Below are positions 34,660-43,719 of a DNA stretch of 64,000 nucleotides, one piece after another. The DNA comes from JAUVKA01 sp964465145. Lineage in GTDB: Bacteria; Bacteroidota; Bacteroidia; Bacteroidales; UBA12481. The stretch lies in contig CAYXJR010000007.1 in NCBI GenBank assembly GCA_964465145.1, positions 1 through 64,000 of the forward strand, written 5' to 3'. Position numbers and translations under genes: made by a program. The notes beneath the pieces are model-generated. The model had not been told where the DNA came from. It worked only from the letters and a program-made list of their open reading frames with translations, and did no database searches. Each line of letters opens with the position of its first letter. Position 1 is the stretch's first letter.

Positions 34660-35874
34660 CTAAAATGCTGCAAGCAAAAGATCAATGTCGTTGGATGAGA
34701 TGCCAAAGTAATTACCGATCATTTCGTGGGTCAATATTCCGTTAAACAAATACACCCCATGACGTGCCCCCAAATCGTCCCTTATCAGTTGATGAATACC
34801 TCCATTTCTGCCACTGTTCAGTAATAATGGAATCATTACATTACTTAAGGCAATTGATGCAGTACGCGGCACCATTGCAGTCAGATTCTGAGCCATATAA
34901 TGAATCACTCCATGTTCTTCATAAACAGGGTCGGCCGGTGAAGTAGGGTGGCCGGTTTCAAAACTCGAACCCTGGTCAATATGTATGTCGATAATAACAG
35001 AACCCTTCTTCATACCCATTATCATTTCCTCTGGAACCAGAAAAAAAGACCTCCTGTCAAGGCGCTGTAGGGTGCTGATGACAAGATCTGCCGTTTCCAG
35101 TGTTTTCTTTAACACCGGTGGATGCATTACAGAGGTAAATACCTCCCTTCCTATTCGATGCTTAATTTTTTGTAAGGCTGGAAGCGCATGATCAAAAATT
35201 TTTACCACTGCTCCCATACCCAAAACAGTTCGGGCGGCGTATTCGGCAGCCGTCCCGGCACCCAGGATAACCACTTCGGCAGGAGTAATACCAGTTATTC
35301 CGCCCAATAATATCCCTTTGCCTTTCCCCGTGTTGCTGAGGTACTGAGCACCGATCCTGACGGACACTGTACCAGCAATCTCACACATGGATCTTAATAC
35401 CGGAAATTCATGGTTCTCATCCTTCAATAATTCAAAAGCCATGGCAGTAACCCTTTTTCCCATCAGCCTGGTGAAATAGCCTTCGTTACGGGTTGCCAAA
35501 TTTAATGATGTAATGATAGTTTGCCCTGGTTTGAGAAATTCAATCTCCTCAGGAAGCAAAGGAGATACTTTTAAAAGAATATCTGCCTCGAAAACTTTAT
35601 TTTTCTCTGATATTATCCTGGCTCCAACTTCGGCATAATCATTATCTGTAAACCGTGAACCTTTTCCCGCATTGCTTTCAAGGAAAACCTCATGATTATT
35701 TTCCAACAACAGTTCCACACCCTGTGGAGTAATAGGAATACGGGTTTCGAAGTGATCACTTTCTGCAAGAACTCCAATTTTGAGTTGTTTGCCCTTATGC
35801 TCACGGTCTAGAACCTCCTCCCGGGGAATCATTTCAGGTTGATAATATGACAAAGGTTTAGCTGATTCCTGCAT
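34660..35874 (-). CDS. ald: Alanine dehydrogenase
   Basis: 404 aa from the ATG at 35874; the longer TTG reading from 35910 is rejected because a -7 box lies just upstream at 35915-35922. The N-terminal domain has KIGVLAESDHFETRIPITPQGVELLL with the substrate Arg, then ADILLKVSPL (Lys). The NAD-binding fold is VVILGAGTAAEYAARTVLGMGAVVKIFD. It resembles the AlaDH/PNT family; many Bacteroidota have this ~400-residue form near tsaE. It interconverts alanine and pyruvate with NAD. Pyridine nucleotide transhydrogenase alpha subunits share the fold but normally have a partner gene, absent here. Confidence 0.85.
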   Translation of the reverse strand: MQESAKPLSYYQPEMIPREEVLDREHKGKQLKIGVLAESDHFETRIPITPQGVELLLENNHEVFLESNAGKGSRFTDNDYAEVGARIISEKNKVFEADILLKVSPLLPEEIEFLKPGQTIITSLNLATRNEGYFTRLMGKRVTAMAFELLKDENHEFPVLRSMCEIAGTVSVRIGAQYLSNTGKGKGILLGGITGITPAEVVILGAGTAAEYAARTVLGMGAVVKIFDHALPALQKIKHRIGREVFTSVMHPPVLKKTLETADLVISTLQRLDRRSFFLVPEEMIMGMKKGSVIIDIHIDQGSSFETGHPTSPADPVYEEHGVIHYMAQNLTAMVPRTASIALSNVMIPLLLNSGRNGGIHQLIRDDLGARHGVYLFNGILTHEMIGNYFGISSNDIDLLLAAF

Positions 35875-35914
35875 ATTGAGTAATTTTAATGCTCCAATGG
35901 AGTAGAGCAAGTTA

Positions 35915-35922
35915 CAAATTTA
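35915..35922 (-). promoter_or_regulatory. -7 box TAAATTTG for ald
   Basis: Exact TAnnTTTG on the minus strand, predicted leader about 37 nt to the ATG at 35874. Confidence 0.5.
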
Positions 35923-35934
35923 CCTTAAATAATA

Positions 35935-36366
35935 CTAGGCAGGAAATACCAAGTGAACCAGCCTGGATTCATCGGCTTGAACATCAATATAAACCCGTAA
36001 TGTGTCGGGAGGGAGATAAGGCTCAACTCTTTCCGGCCATTCTATGAAACATAAATACCCGCTAGAGATGTAATCTTCAAATCCGATATCCAGCGCTTCA
36101 TCGGGGTGATCGAGACGATAAAAATCGAAATGATAAATAGTCTGATCATTTGAAGCTGTATATTCATTAACCAGGGCATAGGTAGGACTGGTAACTTTCT
36201 GTTCAACACTCAACTGTTTACACAATTCCTGAATAAACGTGGTTTTACCTGCTCCAAGCTCACCATAAAAAGCAATTATTCTATATTTTTCCGCAGCCTT
36301 AAAAAACCATTTTGCTGCTTTCTTCAAATGGGATAAATCCCCAAGTATCAAAGAGGGGTTTAACAT
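35935..36366 (-). CDS. tsaE: tRNA threonylcarbamoyladenosine biosynthesis ATPase TsaE
   Basis: 143 aa, normal length. Walker A is FYGELGAGKTTFIQ, followed by the switch region VTSPTYALVNEYT. The conserved YLCFIEWPERVEPYLPPD ends the family core. It is the ATPase of the TsaB-TsaD-TsaE complex that makes t6A at position 37 of ANN-decoding tRNAs. It lies 3 bp after the porX stop on the same strand. Confidence 0.95.
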   Translation of the reverse strand: MLNPSLILGDLSHLKKAAKWFFKAAEKYRIIAFYGELGAGKTTFIQELCKQLSVEQKVTSPTYALVNEYTASNDQTIYHFDFYRLDHPDEALDIGFEDYISSGYLCFIEWPERVEPYLPPDTLRVYIDVQADESRLVHLVFPA

Positions 36367-36369
36367 TTT

Positions 36370-37926
36370 TCAAGTTTTTGGGACCAGGCTTATCAGTGGA
36401 ATAATCATTTCCTCCAGGCTAACACCACCGTGCTGGAAAGTGTCCCGGTAATATTTGACGTAATGATTATAGTTATTGGGATAAGCAAAAAAGTCTTCAC
36501 CCTGGGCAAAAATATAACGAGTACTAACATTGGGTTTTGGCAGGTGAACGGCATCTGGGTTTGTAATTTCAAATACCTCCTTGGGATTATAATTCAGGTT
36601 CTTCCCTTGTTTATATCGCAAATTAGTAGTAGTAAACCTATCACCGATAACTTTGACCGGATCCTGTACCCGGATCATTCCATGGTCGGTGGTCATCACA
36701 ATCTGAACAGGATAAGAGGCCAGTTCCCGTAGTAAATCCAATAAGGGAGAATGCTGAAACCATGAAAGGGTGAGGGATCGATAAGCCGCTTCGTCCCCAG
36801 CGAGTTCCTTTATCATTTTCATCTCTGTCTTCGAGTGGGATAACATATCCACGAAATTGAATACCAGGACGGAAAGGTCGTTTCCCAGCAATTGCTTAGG
36901 GTTTTCTGCTAGCTTGATACCATCCCGGTTATTGGTGATCTTATCATACATCAGTTTTATATCCAGCTTGTTGCGCTTAAGTTGAGCTTGCAGCAATTCC
37001 TCCTCATTGAGGTTTTTCCCTCCCTCATCAAAATCCTCAACCCAAAGTTCAGGATGCATTTTGGAAATCTCGAGAGGCATGAGCCCTGCAAACATTGCAT
37101 TTCTTGCATATTGAGTCACTGTGGGCAGAATACTGCAATACAACTCCTCTTCAACAGTATAATATTCCTGTACCAATCCCTCCATAACTTTCCATTGATC
37201 ATATCGGAGGTTATCAACAATAATTACCACAACAGGCAGACCAGCCTTTAATTTGGGAAATACTCTTTGTTTGAAAATGTCTTTGGAAATTAGTGGGCGT
37301 TCTTCCTGGCCTGAACCAAACCAATCTTCGTAAACAGATCGTATATAACGGGCAAAATTTATGTTAGCATCCTTTTTTTGCATCTTGAACACTTCGTCCA
37401 TAGCAGCTTCGCCTGTTTCCTGCAATTCAATCTCCCAGTAAACCAACTTCTTATAAATCTCAATCCATTCATCCCAGCCAAGGCGCTCATTAATACGTAA
37501 GCCTATCTGGCTAAATTCAGTTTGGTATTTTGATGTTGTTTTTTGGCTGATCAACCTTTTTGTATCCACATTCTTTTTTATGGTTAAGAGAATCTGTTTT
37601 GGATGGACCGGTTTGATCAGATAATCGGCAATTTTTGACCCCAATGCTTCATCCATAATAGTTTCTTCCTCATTTTTTGTGATCATTACCACGGGTATAT
37701 GAGGCTGCATGGTTTTTATTCTTTCAAGCACCTCAAGTCCCGAAAGCCCAGGCATGTTTTCATCCAGAAATATTATGTCAAACTCCGATGCTTTTACAGC
37801 ATCAATTGCATCTTCACCATTATTACTTGTATGAACAATGTATCCCTTTTCTTCTAGAAAAAGAATATGCGGCTTCAGCAGATCAATCTCATCGTCTGCC
37901 CAGAGTATCGTTATGTTTTTTGTCAT
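36370..37926 (-). CDS. porX: PorX: response regulator fused to a PglZ-type phosphodiesterase domain
   Basis: 518 aa. The receiver domain (1-120) has ILWADDEIDLL, phosphoacceptor Asp55 in IIFLDENMPGLSG, and YLIKPVHP (Lys). A helical linker follows, then a PglZ/alkaline-phosphatase-fold domain from about 200: VVIIVDNLRYDQWKVM, LVFNFVDMLSHSKTEM and MTTDHGMIRVQD supply metal-binding Asp/His residues. PorX is the regulator of type IX secretion, shown in other Bacteroidota to be a zinc-dependent nucleotide phosphodiesterase. Here the domain order, length and neighbour (porW, 9 bp upstream) all fit. The cognate kinase PorY is not in the window. Confidence 0.95.
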   Translation of the reverse strand: MTKNITILWADDEIDLLKPHILFLEEKGYIVHTSNNGEDAIDAVKASEFDIIFLDENMPGLSGLEVLERIKTMQPHIPVVMITKNEEETIMDEALGSKIADYLIKPVHPKQILLTIKKNVDTKRLISQKTTSKYQTEFSQIGLRINERLGWDEWIEIYKKLVYWEIELQETGEAAMDEVFKMQKKDANINFARYIRSVYEDWFGSGQEERPLISKDIFKQRVFPKLKAGLPVVVIIVDNLRYDQWKVMEGLVQEYYTVEEELYCSILPTVTQYARNAMFAGLMPLEISKMHPELWVEDFDEGGKNLNEEELLQAQLKRNKLDIKLMYDKITNNRDGIKLAENPKQLLGNDLSVLVFNFVDMLSHSKTEMKMIKELAGDEAAYRSLTLSWFQHSPLLDLLRELASYPVQIVMTTDHGMIRVQDPVKVIGDRFTTTNLRYKQGKNLNYNPKEVFEITNPDAVHLPKPNVSTRYIFAQGEDFFAYPNNYNHYVKYYRDTFQHGGVSLEEMIIPLISLVPKT

Positions 37927-37935
37927 TTACGGTTT

Positions 37936-40788
37936 TTAATTTTCCTGTTTGAGGTAGTTCTCGTTGAAGAACCGGATATAATTGAAGACATTCTTGTTCT
38001 TGAAGAAAATAGCGTAATTGGCTTTGGAGATAACAAAATGTCTAAAATCTGTTTCATTGTAATCTGCAAAAACCACTTTATCGGCAAGGAGTCCCCTATA
38101 GTAATCTAATCCGGATTTGGAATCCGGAAAGTTTTTGACGGAAATCATTATAAGGTTGTCAGCGAGAACTTCGGATTTGACCTCGAAAAAGTCCTGGTCA
38201 TAATTCTCGACATTATAACTCGAAATATTGTACTTCAAACGGTTTACATCACCAGTATTACTTGCTAAGATCACTATATAATAATGAACGGTATTTTCCG
38301 AAAAAGTATAATTAGCTTCCTCAGTTTCCCCGGCATTATCATCAATTGCTCCTATCCGGAGTCCAGGCTTTTGACCGGGCTTCACAAAATCTGAGGGGCC
38401 ATTTTCAAGATAGCCTATAAGATTCCTGGCTGGATCGGCTACTTCACTTTCCGGAAACTTGAACACAAGGCTGTTTAATTCATCCTTCAGAAATTCTTTG
38501 TTATCAGGTTGAAGTTTTGCATTTGCCATCACTTGAAGAAGGCCAAATTTATCGCGTATGGGGTTCAGCAAGAAACCTGTATCTGCAAAACCACAATTAT
38601 TCAGGACCTGGTCATACTGCCGGTTGAGGTATGCCCTGTACGTTTCTACATAATAAGCTTTAACTTCCAAACGGGCTGTTTCAATATCCTCGAAATAATT
38701 GGGGTTCTTAATGATCATAGCCGAACGGCTATCAGGAAACCCGGTAAGGATGAGATTTTTGTATACTTCTTCTTGCTCCGGGTTTGGCGCCTTCTTATAT
38801 AATTGATATAGATTATAATAGGAATACAATAACTTTTCTGTTTCGGGGTATCTTTCATTTAACATGATAAAGTATTCCACAGATTCATCAGGCTTATCCA
38901 GTTCATCCGTAAAGATCTTCCCAACATTGAAAATTGCTGTTTCAATTCGCTTGTTGGATTCCACTTTTGCTGAATCAGTAAAAGGTAGATCTGCTATATA
39001 GTATTCCCGTGTGGTGGGTTGGAAGCTTTTTGATTTGGATTCTGTAGAAACAGCCTGAATATCTCCTTCCTCTCCTTCAGTTGAAATATCTGAAATGGAG
39101 GATGAGATTTTTTTATTTGACCTCCTCCAATTATCCTCCAACTTTCTTCTTCCAAACCGCTTAATAAATTCAGATTCACCAAAGCTGAGGGTAGTTGGAT
39201 TATAAAAATACCATTGTCCGGATCCACCGGAAAGGCCTCCTCCCATCCCTTCGGGATTGTTACCTCCCATTCCCATATTGGAACCCAGTTGGCTAGCCCC
39301 CAAATTAGAGCCCATTTGCCCCAGCCCCATATTCATTCCCCCGGGTGCCCCGGAAAAATTACCACCTTGTCCATACCTTCTGTAAGAGCCAGAACGCTGG
39401 TTGAAACGCTCCTCTTCTTCCAGTCGCTTCTTCTCTTCTTCAATCTTTTTTGCCTCCTCTATTTTTTCGGCAATAAGCTTATCCAGATCCCCTGACGGCA
39501 TAGCCGCTAACTGCAATAAACTATCTTCAATCTTAATGATCTTAAGATTGTCTGCCAAAAGAGAGAGGCCATAGGCATGGTTTTTAATCTCCTCATAACC
39601 AGGAAACTCCTCTGGCATAACCAGCACACAGCTATCATAGAAAGAACTGGATTCAATATATTGGGGTTTCTCGTAATATAGTTTACCTAAAGCGAGGAAT
39701 GAAAGAGATTTCTGGTGATTATTATTGTATGAGTACTGGGTTGACAGCTTATAGTTTTCAATCGCATCAGCCATATTTCCCTCTTTGATGTCTATCTCAG
39801 CCAGGGCATAATAAATCTGATCCAGGTATTCCAGGTTTTTTTCATCTTTAAGCATCTTTTCCAATTGGCGGCGTATATCTTTTCCGTCATCACTCCCCCC
39901 CTGGTATAATCTGGCCCGGTTAATTTTGGCGTTGAAAGCCATTTTATAATCGGGATTCAATTCCAGAACTTGTCCATACTTAATGGATGCCTGTGTAAAA
40001 TCTTCTTCCTTCTCAAAAAGTTGGCCTAGAATAAAATAATACCGTGTACGTAATTTTTTCGAATCGGTGAGCTCTGCTGCTTCAGATAGGAAACCAATAG
40101 CTTCCGAAACCCGATCCTGGCGGAGATACCAATCGGCTATGGTAGCAGGAAGCTCAGACTGAATGCTTTTTGAGAAATCAGGTACAGCCTCAAGCCTGTC
40201 TAGTATATCTTTAGCCTGAGCATAGTTTTTCAACTCCAGATGTGTTTTTGCCAGCCACAGTGTTGCCTCCTCCTTAAGTCCATCATTTGGATACTGCCGT
40301 ATAACATATTCAAAATTCCGAATAGCCGGGAAAAAATCATGCTGGAAATAATATGTCTTCCCCATCAGGAAATAAGAATCATCAATCCACTTATTGTAAT
40401 CGTTTTTTCTGGCAAATACTTTTTGCCTCTCTGATTTTACTCCACGTCCGATCTTTGGCCTCGCCTTGATAGAATGCATGGTTATCAGTTTGGAGCATTT
40501 CTTTTTTGCTTTTTCCATATCCGACATTAACCTCCTGGCTACCTCCTCCTGGCTGTATATCGTAATGGGAATGATTTGGTTAAAATCATCCTGATAATTC
40601 AATTCTACCTTTTTAAACCCCTCCCGATAAGTTTCGTATGCATTAAAGTAAATATTGTAATGGGATGTCATGTTATGGTAATTACGTGACACCAGAGTGT
40701 TCTTCTTTGTAGAACAACCGCTAATTATCAGTCCCGCAATGATTATATAAACTATATATCTGTATGCTCTATTCACATTTATATCCAT
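37936..40788 (-). CDS. porW: PorW/SprE: TPR lipoprotein of the type IX secretion system
   Basis: 950 aa. The lipobox is LIISGC (Cys25). The conserved N-terminal block VSRNYHNMTSHYNIYFNAYETYREG is diagnostic. From about residue 130 there are successive TPR-like repeats (YFLMGKTYYFQHDFFPAIRNFEYVI, ATLWLAKTHLELKNYAQAKDIL, YYFILGQLFEKEEDFTQASIKYGQVL). Residues about 450-480 are a charged coiled coil (EEAKKIEEEKKRLEEEERF). Then comes a Gly/Met/Asn-rich linker of about 60 residues (GGMNMGLGQMGSN) before WYFYNPTTLSFGESEFIKRFG. The protein links the T9SS motor and outer-membrane parts. It is followed by porX. Confidence 0.95.
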   Translation of the reverse strand: MDINVNRAYRYIVYIIIAGLIISGCSTKKNTLVSRNYHNMTSHYNIYFNAYETYREGFKKVELNYQDDFNQIIPITIYSQEEVARRLMSDMEKAKKKCSKLITMHSIKARPKIGRGVKSERQKVFARKNDYNKWIDDSYFLMGKTYYFQHDFFPAIRNFEYVIRQYPNDGLKEEATLWLAKTHLELKNYAQAKDILDRLEAVPDFSKSIQSELPATIADWYLRQDRVSEAIGFLSEAAELTDSKKLRTRYYFILGQLFEKEEDFTQASIKYGQVLELNPDYKMAFNAKINRARLYQGGSDDGKDIRRQLEKMLKDEKNLEYLDQIYYALAEIDIKEGNMADAIENYKLSTQYSYNNNHQKSLSFLALGKLYYEKPQYIESSSFYDSCVLVMPEEFPGYEEIKNHAYGLSLLADNLKIIKIEDSLLQLAAMPSGDLDKLIAEKIEEAKKIEEEKKRLEEEERFNQRSGSYRRYGQGGNFSGAPGGMNMGLGQMGSNLGASQLGSNMGMGGNNPEGMGGGLSGGSGQWYFYNPTTLSFGESEFIKRFGRRKLEDNWRRSNKKISSSISDISTEGEEGDIQAVSTESKSKSFQPTTREYYIADLPFTDSAKVESNKRIETAIFNVGKIFTDELDKPDESVEYFIMLNERYPETEKLLYSYYNLYQLYKKAPNPEQEEVYKNLILTGFPDSRSAMIIKNPNYFEDIETARLEVKAYYVETYRAYLNRQYDQVLNNCGFADTGFLLNPIRDKFGLLQVMANAKLQPDNKEFLKDELNSLVFKFPESEVADPARNLIGYLENGPSDFVKPGQKPGLRIGAIDDNAGETEEANYTFSENTVHYYIVILASNTGDVNRLKYNISSYNVENYDQDFFEVKSEVLADNLIMISVKNFPDSKSGLDYYRGLLADKVVFADYNETDFRHFVISKANYAIFFKNKNVFNYIRFFNENYLKQEN

Positions 40789-40974
40789 TGAACCTCTATA
40801 CTAACTCATTTCTTGTAAAATTATTTTATAAATACTAAAAAACACAGGGTTTTCAATAATATCCCCTCTCAATCGGATAAATCTAAATTCCTATCACAAT
40901 TTCTACAAGTTTATGAATAATTATTACATTAGATTGATTTACTTTATTAGCGCAATTAACCAACCCCTTTTCTT

Positions 40975-42312
40975 ATGAAAGTATTTGTGGTTGAGAATGA
41001 TATGCATTTTCTCGAATTGATCGGGAGAATTCTGCTTGACAGGTCTGAATACGAAATTCAGACTTTTAACAATGCTGGTTCATCAATGATGAAGCTTGAT
41101 GACAATCCTGACATTGTTATCATTAGTTGCTCGATAACTGATATGAGCAGGCAGGCGGCTATATCAAAGATTAAAAAATATAATCCGGAGATACAGATCC
41201 TGATCGTAGGCGGATCGGAAGATACTTCAACTGCAATCAAGCTGATGGAAGAGGGGGTTTACGATTACATTACCAAGGATGAAGTTTTTCAGCAAAGGCT
41301 CCTTAATTGTTTACGAAATATACATGCCCAGCAAGGCCTGCGTTCTGAGATCAACCAGCTGAAATCTCACATCACCAGAAAATATGAAGTTTCAAACGCT
41401 ATAGTGGGAGAAAGTAAAGCCATAAAAAAAGTCCTTGCTCTGGTTGAAAAAGCCATTGCAGTGCAAAACATGACTGTTTCCATTCATGGTGAAAGTGGAA
41501 CTGGTAAAGAGCTGGTCGCCCACACAATTCATTTCAATTCGGCTCGTAAAGAATATCCCTTTATTACTGTTAATATGGGGGCAGTTCCCAAAGAGATGAT
41601 GAGTAGTGAATTATTCGGCCATGAGAAAGGAGCTTTTGCCGGAGCTTATTCAAGAGCAATTGGTAAACTTGAACAGGCTCACAACGGCACACTCTTTATT
41701 AATGAAATTGCTGAGCTGGATATACATCTGCAATTCAAGCTGTTTAAGGCTATTCAGGAAAAAGAAATTACACGGGCAGGAGACACCAAGGCCGTGCCTG
41801 TTGATACCCGGATTATTACAGCTACCAGTAAAGATCTGCCGGAAGAGGTTAGAAATGGAAATTTTAGGGAGGATCTGTATTTCCGATTATTGGGTTTACC
41901 TATTGTTCTTGTTCCATTATCTGAAAGGGAAAATGACGTGGTGCTGTTGGCTGATCATTTTCTAAATGTTTTTTGCAGGGAAAATAAGCTTCCTGAAAAA
42001 GGATTCAGCCCTGCATCCAGAAACAAATTGCTGTCCCACAATTACCCTGGAAATGTTAGAGAACTAAACGCAATTGTTGAACTTGCCGCAGTTTTGTCGA
42101 ATGAGAATCTCATAGAGGAAGAATTTATTCTTTTTTCACCTACACATGCAGGGCTTGATATTTTCAACATGGATATACCACTGCGTGAATTCGAAATAAG
42201 AATTATCCGTCACTTTCTGGAAAAATACAACAACAACGTAGTATTGGTTGCAAAAAAACTGGAAATAGGCAAGTCAAAAATTTATAATATGATAAAAAAC
42301 GGGGAACTCTAG
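40975..42312 (+). CDS. NtrC-type sigma54-activator-like protein with degenerate receiver, GAFTGA loop and Walker B
   Basis: 445 aa in receiver / AAA+ / Fis-type HTH order. Receiver (1-120): the phosphoacceptor position is Ser51 (DIVIISCSITDM), one acidic-pocket residue is Asn (VVENDMHF) and the Thr position is Gly (ILIVGGSED), though Lys of YITKD remains. AAA+: Walker A GESGTGKE (172-179) is intact, the sigma54-contact loop reads GAFAGA (219-224) instead of GAFTGA, Walker B is LFINEIAEL (Asn243 for Asp), and the arginine-finger region FREDLYFRL is present. The C-terminal HTH (VAKKLEIGKSKIYNMIK) looks functional. It is probably not phosphorylated, and may not open sigma54 complexes. It is divergent from porW; the 186-bp gap between them holds no clear promoter box. 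The stop overlaps that of the convergent gene. Confidence 0.9.
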   Translation: MKVFVVENDMHFLELIGRILLDRSEYEIQTFNNAGSSMMKLDDNPDIVIISCSITDMSRQAAISKIKKYNPEIQILIVGGSEDTSTAIKLMEEGVYDYITKDEVFQQRLLNCLRNIHAQQGLRSEINQLKSHITRKYEVSNAIVGESKAIKKVLALVEKAIAVQNMTVSIHGESGTGKELVAHTIHFNSARKEYPFITVNMGAVPKEMMSSELFGHEKGAFAGAYSRAIGKLEQAHNGTLFINEIAELDIHLQFKLFKAIQEKEITRAGDTKAVPVDTRIITATSKDLPEEVRNGNFREDLYFRLLGLPIVLVPLSERENDVVLLADHFLNVFCRENKLPEKGFSPASRNKLLSHNYPGNVRELNAIVELAAVLSNENLIEEEFILFSPTHAGLDIFNMDIPLREFEIRIIRHFLEKYNNNVVLVAKKLEIGKSKIYNMIKNGEL

Positions 42313-42545
42313 ACTGCCTCAACCAATGTCACTTCGGGCACCTCTTTCTTTAGGGTTCCTTCAATCCCGGCTTTTAATGTCATTGTGCGCATTGGACATG
42401 AGCCACATGCGCCTACCAGTTTTACCTTTACCACATAATCATCAGTAATTTCCACCAGGTTTAAATCTCCTCCGTCAGCCTGAAGATAAGGACGTAATTG
42501 TTCGAGTACTGATTTGATTTTTTCTTCAATTTCCAGCTTTATCAT
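42309..42545 (-). CDS. NifU C-terminal-domain (Nfu-type) iron-sulfur carrier
   Basis: 78 aa: LRPYLQADGGDLNLVEI, VVKVKLVGACGSCPMRTMTLKAGIEGTL. The CGSC motif (C-x-x-C) binds a [4Fe-4S] cluster at the dimer interface. It delivers Fe-S clusters to target proteins. It lies 18 bp after the mrp stop and is probably cotranscribed; both act in Fe-S handling. Its TAG stop and the TAG stop of the convergent gene share the palindrome CTAG. Confidence 0.93.
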   Translation of the reverse strand: MIKLEIEEKIKSVLEQLRPYLQADGGDLNLVEITDDYVVKVKLVGACGSCPMRTMTLKAGIEGTLKKEVPEVTLVEAV

Positions 42546-42563
42546 TTGATCAAAATATTATTA

Positions 42564-43664
42564 TTAATGTTTCTTGATTTCCACAATTTTCGTTGGTGCT
42601 TTGCTTGTATTTCTGTAATCAACAGCCTTCACGGTTTCCCGGGCCAGGGAAATAAAAGCCTGCCCGGCAGGATTTGCTTCGTCCATCGTCACCGGCCATC
42701 CGTTATCACCTCCTTCACAGATGGATTGCACTAAAGGAATCTGGCCCAAAAGAGGTATATTAACCTCCTTAGCAAGTTTTTTACAACCCTCCCTGCCAAA
42801 AATGTAATACTTATTTTCCGGCAGTTCGGCAGGTGTAAACCAGGCCATATTCTCAACAAGACCAAGCACCGGAACATTAACCTGCTCTCCGGTAAACATG
42901 CTTATTCCTTTAATGGCATCTGCCAGTGCTACATCCTGTGGTGTTGAAACGATGATGGCACCCGTAACAGATACTGACTGTACCAATGTCAGGTGAATAT
43001 CTCCAGTTCCCGGAGGGAGATCAATGATGAGATAATCCAATTCTCCCCAGTTCCCGTCTGAAATTAGCTGCTTCAGAGCACTTGTCGCCATTGGTCCCCT
43101 CCATACCAAAGCATCTTTCTGATTCACAAAAAAGCCCATCGATAAAAGTTTGATGCCATATTTGTCAAGTGGTATAATCCTGTCCTTTCCATCGATCTTC
43201 TCAAAAGACGGACGAATACCCTCAACGCCAAACATTTTGGGAATTGAAGGCCCGTAAACATCGGCATCCAGTAAGCCAACCCTGAATCCTTCTCTGCTGA
43301 GGGCTATTGCCAGATTTACAGAAACTGTTGATTTGCCTACCCCTCCTTTGCCCGATGCTATTGCAATTATATTGCTAACTCCGGCCAAAGGCCTGTCGGG
43401 AGAAACTTGTTTTTCTTCTTTGATTTCAATATTGCCAACAATTATAACATCCTTATCAACATGGGTTTTAATAGCATTTATGCAAGCATTACGCAAGGAT
43501 GTTGCAAAAGGATCTTTCGGCTTTCTTAACACAAGAGTGAACTGCACTTCTTTCCCTCTAATTTCCAAGTCTTCAACCATTCCCAGGCTTACAATATCCT
43601 TTTCATGTTCAGGGTGGATTACATATCGGAGTGCATCTAAGATATTATCTCTTGAAATTGACAT
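42564..43664 (-). CDS. mrp: Mrp/NBP35-type P-loop iron-sulfur cluster carrier
   Basis: 366 aa. The N-terminal MIP18-like (DUF59) domain is ILDALRYVIHPEHEKDIVSLGMVEDL. The deviant Walker A is IIAIASGKGGVGKSTVSVNLA, followed by LLDADVYGPSIPKMFG and the switch block YLIIDLPPGTGDIHLTLVQ. The CPxC pair of enterobacterial ApbC is replaced by NMAWFTPAELPENKYYIFG, a form I know from Bacteroidota, so the mode of cluster binding may differ. It has its own promoter-like sequence and precedes the Nfu gene. Confidence 0.93.
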   Translation of the reverse strand: MSISRDNILDALRYVIHPEHEKDIVSLGMVEDLEIRGKEVQFTLVLRKPKDPFATSLRNACINAIKTHVDKDVIIVGNIEIKEEKQVSPDRPLAGVSNIIAIASGKGGVGKSTVSVNLAIALSREGFRVGLLDADVYGPSIPKMFGVEGIRPSFEKIDGKDRIIPLDKYGIKLLSMGFFVNQKDALVWRGPMATSALKQLISDGNWGELDYLIIDLPPGTGDIHLTLVQSVSVTGAIIVSTPQDVALADAIKGISMFTGEQVNVPVLGLVENMAWFTPAELPENKYYIFGREGCKKLAKEVNIPLLGQIPLVQSICEGGDNGWPVTMDEANPAGQAFISLARETVKAVDYRNTSKAPTKIVEIKKH

Positions 43665-43701
43665 GACAGCTCTTATCTTTATTTAAATTAAATTAATGGG
43701 C

Positions 43702-43709
43702 CAAAGTTA
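43702..43709 (-). promoter_or_regulatory. -7 box TAACTTTG with -33 TTTG for mrp
   Basis: The minus strand reads TTTG (43729-43726), 16 bp, TAACTTTG; leader about 34 nt to the mrp ATG. It lies at the end of the upstream gene, showing that mrp-nfu can be expressed apart from the trmB cluster. Confidence 0.55.
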
Positions 43710-43719
43710 TAAAAATTGC

